From: JBDOQU01 sp039839375
GTDB lineage: Bacteria > Pseudomonadota > Alphaproteobacteria > DSM-16000 > Inquilinaceae
NCBI RefSeq assembly: GCF_039839375.1
Contig: NZ_JBDOQU010000013.1
Location: 62,001 to 126,000 of the forward strand
Reading direction: 5' to 3'
DNA: 64,000 bases
The notes under the pieces are model-generated. The model searched no databases, was not told where the DNA came from, and saw nothing but the letters and a program-made list of their open reading frames with translations. Both the position numbers and the translations under genes were made by a program. Shown here piece by piece: positions 58,868 to 64,000 of this stretch. Position 1 is the stretch's first letter. Each line of letters opens with the position of its first letter.

Positions 58868-60180
58868 CCCCGTTCAGGAACCGGCTGCGGCCGGCCGACA
58901 TTGCGCACCGTCAGAAGAATCGCCCCGCCGGCGATCAGGAACAAGAGGATGGTCGCCATGCCGGCCCGCTGGCTGTCGAAAAGGCCGGTCGCTGCGGCGA
59001 AGGCCAGGGGGCCGAGGAACGCCACCGCCTTGCCGGTCATGGCGTAGAGGCCGAACATCTCCGTCTCCATCTCGTCGGGCGCCATCCGCGCCATCATCGA
59101 CCGGCTGGCCGCCTGGGCCGGGCCGACGAAGATGCCGAGCCCCAGCGCCAGCCCGATGAAGAGCGTGATGTCGGAGATCAGCACCAGCGGCAGGCCGAAA
59201 GCCAGCAGCCCGGCGAGCGCGATCAGGATGGTCGGCTTGGGCCCGATATGGTCGTCCAGGAAGGCGAATCCGGCAGCCCCGATCCCGGCCGTGACGTTGA
59301 GCCCGATGGCGAAGATCAGGATCTGTTCGAAACTCATCCCGAAGGTGCCGGCGGCATAGAGCCCGCCGACCGCGAACAGCGTGTTGAGCCCGTCGCGATA
59401 GAGCGCGCTGGCGAGGAGAAACCGGGCGATGTCGCCATAGCGGCGGACCTCCCGCAGCGTGCGGGCAAGTTGCGCCAGCCCCTCCCGGACCGCCCGGCCG
59501 GCCGGAACGCCGGTCGCCGGCTCGTCCGGGGTGAAGAGGAAGAGCGGCAGTGCGAAGAGCGTGAACCATGCAGCCACCAGCAGGGTCACCGCCCGCACCG
59601 GCTCCTGGCTTTCCGGGTCCAGCCCGAAGGGCGGCGGCTCCGCCTGGACCAGCCCGAACAGGGCCGCCACCAGGGAGAGTAATCCGCCGACATAGCCAAG
59701 CCCCCAGCCCCATCCCGACAGCCGCCCGACCATTCCCGGCGGCGCCACCGATGGCAGCATGGCGCTGTAGAACACGTCGCAGAGGGCGAAACTGGTGCTG
59801 GAAAGCGCCACCAGGACCAGGGCGTAGAGGGTGAAGGAGGGATCGGGTTCCGCGAACCACAGCAGCGTCGTCATCCCGACCGTCAGCCCCACCAGCACGG
59901 CCAGCCACGGCTTCCGCCGGCCCGTCCGGTCGGCGATCGCGCCCAGAACGGGAGAGAGGATCGCGACCATCAGCCCCGACGCGCCGATCGCATAGCCCCA
60001 GAGGGCGCTGCCCGTCGTCTCATCCCCATGGATGCCGCGCGCGAAATAGACCGAGAAGATGAAGGTGCCGATGACCGTGTTGAAGGCGGAATTGGCCCAG
60101 TCGAACAGGCACCAGGAGAAGAGGCCCAGCTTGCCCGCGGGCCGGGCCGCAGATCGGGCCGAAACGTTCGTCACGGTCAT
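58864..60180 (-). CDS. MFS transporter, UMF1/Atg22-like
   Basis: A 438-residue protein with about 12 helices. The start region SWCLFDWANSAFNTVI is the hallmark of the Atg22/UMF1 branch of the MFS; GAIADRTGRRKPWL is the loop 2-3 signature. Members in fungi export amino acids from the vacuole; bacterial substrates are unknown. It is the first gene of a leftward pair with the methyltransferase gene (four-base overlap), so it may move the substrate or product of that enzyme. Confidence 0.88.
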   Translation of the reverse strand: MTVTNVSARSAARPAGKLGLFSWCLFDWANSAFNTVIGTFIFSVYFARGIHGDETTGSALWGYAIGASGLMVAILSPVLGAIADRTGRRKPWLAVLVGLTVGMTTLLWFAEPDPSFTLYALVLVALSSTSFALCDVFYSAMLPSVAPPGMVGRLSGWGWGLGYVGGLLSLVAALFGLVQAEPPPFGLDPESQEPVRAVTLLVAAWFTLFALPLFLFTPDEPATGVPAGRAVREGLAQLARTLREVRRYGDIARFLLASALYRDGLNTLFAVGGLYAAGTFGMSFEQILIFAIGLNVTAGIGAAGFAFLDDHIGPKPTILIALAGLLAFGLPLVLISDITLFIGLALGLGIFVGPAQAASRSMMARMAPDEMETEMFGLYAMTGKAVAFLGPLAFAAATGLFDSQRAGMATILLFLIAGGAILLTVRNVGRPQPVPERG

Positions 60181-60259
60181 GGAAGTCCGATCGGCAGTCG
60201 GTCACGAGACCGGCACCATGCCAGAGAGGCCAACGCCGCGCATCCCTTTCGGCGGCCGG

Positions 60260-60448
60260 TCAATGCGGGCCGTTGATTTCCTTCGGCGGCCGTTCCGGCT
60301 GCTCCGGCGGGTTGGGCGGGAATTCCTCGGGATCGAGCGGCGGCTCCTCCACCGGCACATCGGGAGGCAATTCCGACGGATCGTCGGGCGGAATCTTCAC
60401 CGGCGGAACCGGGCGCGGCGGATCGGCGGGTGGTCGCGGAATGCCCAT
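60260..60448 (-). CDS. Small proline-rich protein (unknown)
   Basis: A 62-residue acidic protein in which about 40% of residues are proline, arranged in PP and EPPxDP-like units (for example PPDVPVEEPPLDPEEFPP). It has no signal peptide or membrane segment. The start has only a weak ribosome site. Proline-rich low-complexity frames can be chance products of GC-rich DNA, but the regular spacing and acidic residues argue for a gene. Function unknown. Confidence 0.5.
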   Translation of the reverse strand: MGIPRPPADPPRPVPPVKIPPDDPSELPPDVPVEEPPLDPEEFPPNPPEQPERPPKEINGPH

Positions 60449-60548
60449 GCCTTTCCAAACACCTCAGGGGGGCTGCTGTTCCGCCCTTCCGGGAACCGTT
60501 CATCCCCTGCGGCCGTTCAGGGATTATCGTCGCGGAGGAAGGATCATC

Positions 60549-60635
60549 ATGCTGAAATTCATCGGCGGCACGATCGGAATCATCTTCATCATCGGCCTCC
60601 TGGTCGTGATCGGCATCTTGTCGCTCATCTTCTGA
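60549..60635 (+). CDS. 28-residue hydrophobic membrane peptide
   Basis: ATG 60549 follows a strong GGAGGAAGG site and encodes 28 residues: a short MLKF start and then a single hydrophobic helix of isoleucine, leucine, valine and glycine. It is similar in style to the tiny single-helix proteins that bind larger membrane proteins or act as toxins. The strong ribosome site and clean helix make it more credible than its length suggests. Its 3' end overlaps the convergent GST gene by 11 bases. Confidence 0.6.
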   Translation: MLKFIGGTIGIIFIIGLLVVIGILSLIF

Positions 60636-61236
60636 GCCGGTCGAGCCTCCGCACCCCCGGATGCGCCGCCACCCGGTCCAGCCAGGCGCGGATGGCGGGA
60701 TAGGGCGACAGGTCGAACTCCCCTTCCTCGGCGACATGGGTGTAGGCGAACAGCGCCAGATCGGCGATCGTCAGGCCCGAATCGGTCAGGAAGGGCGCGG
60801 CCGCCAGCCGCCGCTCCATGACTGCCAGCGCCTTGTGCCCCCGCTCCCACAATTCCGGCAGGCGATCGGCGTACCGGGCCTTCGCCTTCTGGACGGCGAT
60901 CCAGCTTCGCGCCACCGCGACATAGGGTTCGTGGCTGTACTGTTCGAAGAAAAGCCATTCGAGGACCCGCGTCCGCGCCAGCCCCGGCGGCGGCAGGTAA
61001 TCGGTCCCCTCCGCGAAATGCGCCAGGATCGCATTCGATTCGGTTAGGACCGCGCCATCCTCCAGCACCACGACCGGAACCTTGCCGTTCGGGTTCAGCG
61101 CCAGGAACTCCGGCGTCCGCGTCGCCCCCGCCATCGAATCGATTTCGACCCACCGATAGTCCCGCCCCGCCAGCTCCAATATCTGCGCCGGCTTCCAGCA
61201 ATTCCCGGAGGAGGACGATCCGTAGACGGTCAGCAT
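60625..61236 (-). CDS. Glutathione S-transferase family protein
   Basis: A 203-residue cytosolic GST. The N-terminal thioredoxin-like domain has VYGSSSSGNCWKPAQIL (with a serine or cysteine as candidate catalytic residue) and PNGKVPVVVLEDG followed by LTESNAIL, the glutathione-binding region; a helical C-terminal domain ends with YPAIRAWLDRVAAHPG. Role: conjugates or reduces electrophiles with glutathione; substrate unknown. Single gene. Confidence 0.9.
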   Translation of the reverse strand: MLTVYGSSSSGNCWKPAQILELAGRDYRWVEIDSMAGATRTPEFLALNPNGKVPVVVLEDGAVLTESNAILAHFAEGTDYLPPPGLARTRVLEWLFFEQYSHEPYVAVARSWIAVQKAKARYADRLPELWERGHKALAVMERRLAAAPFLTDSGLTIADLALFAYTHVAEEGEFDLSPYPAIRAWLDRVAAHPGVRRLDRLRR

Positions 61237-61447
61237 GGGGGCGTTCCTGGCGATTCTACGAAAAGGTCATGCTGGACTTGATCCCATAGGCGCTAACTTT
61301 GGTCGTAATTTTCCCCTCTCCTGCTCTGCGGGAGAGGGAGGGGCCCGCCGCGAAGCGGTGGGAGGGTGAGGGTTTTGAAGCCGACGGCGGCGCTGGTACC
61401 CCGAACACCCCCACCCTCCCCACGCCTACGGCGCGGGTCCTGAGCAA
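61237..61447. other. Repeat-rich DNA left of the IS element
   Basis: No gene. From the left it has GACTTGATCCCATAGGCGCT (61275-61294), which recurs inverted right of the IS (62819-62836 for its second half), and then a CCCCTCTCCTGC..GGGAGAGGG type inverted repeat at about 61310-61380. The area is typical chromosomal repeat DNA. Confidence 0.6.
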
Positions 61448-62758
61448 CCGGAAGCATAGGTGACACTATAGACCGGAGACATGGGTGACAGTTGTCCCGG
61501 TTTGTTCTGCTTTGCGGCGGGCCGGCCGGCCCGCCGCAAAGCGGCGCAGCTTGTGGGTGCGTCGGTCGATCAGCCCGAGGTCGACGTCACAGAAGCGCAC
61601 CAGCCAGGCCCCGCTCTCGGTCTCTGTAATGCCGACCGGCTCGCCGACGAGCGCCTCGGAGACGAAGACCAGTTCGCCGCCCCACTTGATTTCGCCGTTG
61701 GAGCGCACCCGGCGCACGGCGTGATCGGCGGCATAGCTCGGCTCCGGCGCTGCGCCGGGATGGCGCCGGAGCGCCGGCCGGTAGCGCCGCGCCGGCGGCG
61801 TCTGGGCCAGGGCCTCGTGCGGCCGGTGAATGTTGAAGTCATCGCGCCAGGCGTCGAAGCGCGCCTGCTGGGCCGCCGCCGTGGCCGCCGGCGGACGGAT
61901 CGTCTCGGCCTTGAGCGTGCCGTGCATCCGCTCGTGCCGGCCGTTCTGCTGCGGGCAACCCGGATCGATGCGCTCCAGCCGGATGCCCAGCTTGACCCAC
62001 TCGACCGAGAGACGGGTCAGCCCGCCGGCGCCGATCGAGGCGAACGGCGCGCCATTGTCGCTGCGGATCGCCCGCGGCAGCCCGTGGCGACGGAACGCGG
62101 CCTCGAACACCGGCGCCGCGCCCTCTATGGTCGGGGCGACGATGCGGCAATCGATCAGGAACCGGCTCGCCGCATCGGTGATCGTCAGCGGATCGCACCG
62201 CGTCCGGTCGCCAGTGCGGAACCAGCCCTTGAAGTCGGCGCACCAGACATCGTTCGGCGCGGTCGCCGCCAGAAAGGGCTGCGTCAGCGGCAGCGCCGTG
62301 CGCCGACGCCGGCGCGGCGCCGACAAACCTTCCCGACGCAGCAGGTCGCCGATGGTCGAGGGCGCCGGCCAGGCCAACTCGGCACGGCGCTCCTCCAAAA
62401 CAGCGCGCAGCTTCCTCGGCCCCCAGAACGGCCGCTCCGCCCGCAACGCCACAATCGCCGCGCGCACCTCCGCCGACAGCTCGTTCCCAGGCCGGTGCGG
62501 AGCCCGGCTGGCATCCGCCAAACCCGGCCAGCCAGACGACAGAAAACGATCACGCCACTTGTAGCCCGTCTTCCGGCTGATCCCATGCGCCGCGCACAAC
62601 ACCGTCATCGGCTCCGCGCTCCGCCGCCACGCCAATATGAACGCCACTCGCTCATCCATCGCACAGGTCTCTCTCCAAGGCATCGGCAAGGTCCTCCCTC
62701 GCCGATCTTGAGACCTGTCACCCATGTCTCCGGGCTAATCTGTCACCTATCTATCCGG
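61448..62758. mobile_element. IS481-type insertion sequence
   Basis: A 1.31-kb element with imperfect inverted ends of about 44 bases (61448-61491 and 62715-62758), sharing CCGGA, ATAGGTGACA and CCGGAGACATGGGTGACAG in order. It carries a single DDE transposase gene on the minus strand. No clear target duplication was seen, so exact ends are uncertain by several bases. It sits in repeat-rich intergenic DNA and breaks no gene. Confidence 0.85.
61466..62683 (-). CDS. IS481 family transposase
   Basis: A 405-residue transposase. An N-terminal helix-turn-helix (VLCAAHGISRKTGYKWRDRF) and a second HTH region (to about 150) precede an integrase core with the DDE triad: D in NDVWCADFKGWF, D in RAIRSDNGAPFAS and E in HERMHGTLKAE. 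The C-terminal 100 residues form the rve-associated beta part. Start ATG 62683 has GGGAGGA upstream; ATG 62659 (MDERVAFIL) is a shorter option. The frame is complete, so the element may be active. Confidence 0.9.
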   Translation of the reverse strand: MPWRETCAMDERVAFILAWRRSAEPMTVLCAAHGISRKTGYKWRDRFLSSGWPGLADASRAPHRPGNELSAEVRAAIVALRAERPFWGPRKLRAVLEERRAELAWPAPSTIGDLLRREGLSAPRRRRRTALPLTQPFLAATAPNDVWCADFKGWFRTGDRTRCDPLTITDAASRFLIDCRIVAPTIEGAAPVFEAAFRRHGLPRAIRSDNGAPFASIGAGGLTRLSVEWVKLGIRLERIDPGCPQQNGRHERMHGTLKAETIRPPAATAAAQQARFDAWRDDFNIHRPHEALAQTPPARRYRPALRRHPGAAPEPSYAADHAVRRVRSNGEIKWGGELVFVSEALVGEPVGITETESGAWLVRFCDVDLGLIDRRTHKLRRFAAGRPARRKAEQTGTTVTHVSGL

Positions 62759-63004
62759 TCCAGACCCTCCCCTCCCTCCCCCGCTTCGCAGGAGAGGGCG
62801 AAGTTGGGTCCGCGCCTCAAAGTTAGCGCCTATGGGACTTGATCCAGCATCCATGCGGTATCGACCGAAGCCGGGACCGCGCCCGGTTCTTCACCGTCGG
62901 TAAGGCGGCTCCAGCCCATGGATTCCAGCCTTCGCTGGAATGACGGGAAAGAGAAGGCCTCGCCTCTCTTCCCCCATGGCGAGCCCGCCAACAGCCGCCG
63001 CCCC
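62759..63004. other. Repeat-rich DNA right of the IS element
   Basis: No gene. It holds a CCCTCCCCTCCC..GGAGAGGG fragment (62765-62800), the AAAGTTAGCGCCTATGGG segment (62819-62836) that inversely repeats the left side of the IS, and repeat copy B (62837-62944). Confidence 0.6.
62837..62944. repeat. Dispersed intergenic repeat, copy B
   Basis: Second copy of the repeat at 43194-43302. It starts with the same ACTTGATCCAGCATCCATGC, keeps the CGGTTCTTCaCCGTCGGT middle and ends with an ATTCCAGC..GCTGGAAT stem where copy A has a different but also paired stem. Confidence 0.75.
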
Positions 63005-64000
63005 TTAGCTCGCCATCAGGCCGCGGAGGCGGCGGTTGGCAACAGCGAGCATGGAGAGGTCGACCGTGTCCATCGCCCGCAGCTCCGCGATCAACTGGTC
63101 GATCCGTTCGATCGGCTGGCGGCGGCGGTCGATCCAGGCTTCGATCAGCGCCGGCGCGTCGGATCGCGATATCTCGCCGTCCGCGCGGTCGATCACCCGG
63201 TGGGAGAGGTCGGCCTGGAGCGCGTAGAGGTCGTCCAGGATGGCCGCGATTGCCTGCTTCTGCCAATGGTTGGAGGCCTGGACCTTGAGCGCGCTGTCCC
63301 GGAGCCAGGCGATGCCCAACCGGCGGCCGACATCGAAATAGACCGAGGCCGCGTCGGTCAGGCCGACATCGGCGGCATCGGTGATCTGAACGAGGTCGAC
63401 GCCGGCCGCCAGCACGTTGAGCGAGGAGATGTGCCGGGCAAGGTCCTCCGGCGCCCCCTGCTCTATCATCGCCGCCGCGCGCCGGTCGATCACCGTTCGC
63501 GCGTCGGGGTAGAGCACGCCGTCGATCTCCTTCGTCAGCGCCTCGATCGCCGGACGCAGATGGGCGATCTGGCGGTCGACCTCCAGCCGCTCTCCGCCCT
63601 GGCGCAGGATCCAGCTCGTCGTCCGCTCCACCAGCCGGCGGATATAGAGCATCATCTGCGTCTGCACCTCCGCCGGCACCTTGGCGTCCAGCTCCTCGAT
63701 CCGCTGCCACAGCGACCGCAGCTCGAAGCTGTCGCGGACGATGAGGTAGGCGCGCGCGATGTCGGCCGGGCCCATGCCGGTCTTGTCGATCATCTCCGCC
63801 ACGAAGGTCGGGCCGGTGCGGTTGATGAGCGAGTTGGTGACAAAGGTCGCCACGATCTCCCGCGACAAAGTGTGCCGCTTGATCGGCGCTGCGTACTTCT
63901 TCCGCAGCGGTTCGGGGAAGTAGAGGCGGAGGTCGTCCTCCAGCGCCGGGTCGTCCGGCAGGTCCGACGCCAGGAGCGCATCGTAGAGCGTGATCTTAGA
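63005..64000 (-). CDS. NAD-specific glutamate dehydrogenase (large type), C-terminal part
   Basis: The frame is open to the right edge; 331 residues plus stop are visible. The sequence (LYFPEPLRKKYAAPIKRHTL, then REIVATFVTNSLINRTGPTF, an AEIARAY-like ADIARAYLIVRDSF and WQRIEELDAKVP) is the C-terminal helical domain of the 180-kDa bacterial NAD-glutamate dehydrogenase (GDH2 type). The full enzyme, about 1600 residues, deaminates glutamate to 2-oxoglutarate; the visible part is not the catalytic domain. The last residues end at 63005, 61 bases from repeat copy B. Confidence 0.9.
   Translation of the reverse strand, partial: SKITLYDALLASDLPDDPALEDDLRLYFPEPLRKKYAAPIKRHTLSREIVATFVTNSLINRTGPTFVAEMIDKTGMGPADIARAYLIVRDSFELRSLWQRIEELDAKVPAEVQTQMMLYIRRLVERTTSWILRQGGERLEVDRQIAHLRPAIEALTKEIDGVLYPDARTVIDRRAAAMIEQGAPEDLARHISSLNVLAAGVDLVQITDAADVGLTDAASVYFDVGRRLGIAWLRDSALKVQASNHWQKQAIAAILDDLYALQADLSHRVIDRADGEISRSDAPALIEAWIDRRRQPIERIDQLIAELRAMDTVDLSMLAVANRRLRGLMAS

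Overview
The window is high-GC DNA from an alphaproteobacterium, most likely a Rhodospirillales-like lineage. This is inferred from gene content: a SAM-II riboswitch before metZ, the 180-kDa class of NAD-glutamate dehydrogenase, a zf-CHCC protein, and a run of rsmB-like, rpe, heparinase and purH genes. It has two parts joined at a tRNA-Arg(CCG) gene at 36423-36499.

Positions 1 to about 36.4 kb are most of an integrative and conjugative element (ICE) whose left end, and presumably its integrase, lie outside the window. The core starts with a DUF2285 protein, an AlpA-like helix-turn-helix protein, an RPA-family replication initiator followed by three iteron-like repeats, ParA with a small partner, a DUF2840 protein, a TraF-like S26 peptidase, a DUF736 protein, a VirB1-like lytic transglycosylase and a MOBP-type relaxase (to 7.03 kb). 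It resumes at 20.5 kb with the TraG coupling protein, a ribbon-helix-helix regulator and a compact trbBCDEJ(K)LFGI type IV secretion operon ending in a DUF2274 gene. These genes supply DNA processing, coupling and mating-pair formation; the iterons and ParA suggest that the excised form can replicate and be stabilised. No trbH was seen.

Cargo sits in two places. From 7.0 to 20.5 kb there is a mosaic of detoxification, efflux and regulatory genes: VOC protein, two EamA exporters, cupin, AraC regulator, a SoxR gene with a consensus sox box facing a metallo-hydrolase gene, DUF1810, exonuclease III, a second metallo-hydrolase, a zinc alcohol dehydrogenase, two DJ-1/PfpI-type genes and an arginase-family protein. 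Broken pieces of a RibD_C/DHFR-like gene, a DUF1428 gene, a DUF4267-like gene and an MFS gene lie among them. From 32.7 to 36.2 kb there is a LysR / SnoaL-hydrolase fusion / carboxymuconolactone decarboxylase-like operon with a divergent LysR gene and a palindromic operator.

Right of the tRNA there is a 40-nt second copy of the tRNA 5' half, then a low-GC glycosyltransferase gene and apparently ordinary chromosome: OsmC, a lipoprotein hydrolase with an ABC ATPase, zf-CHCC, two tandem paralogous membrane proteins, SAM-II/metZ, an animal-type haem peroxidase, a glycine betaine/proline ABC operon (proV-proW-proX), the rsmB-rpe-heparinase-purH-GNAT series, an MFS transporter facing an Fe-S winged-helix regulator, a methyltransferase/MFS pair, two tiny genes, a GST, an IS481-type insertion inside repeat-rich DNA, and the C-terminal end of NAD-glutamate dehydrogenase running off the right edge. 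Starts and functions are read from sequence alone; no database search was run.
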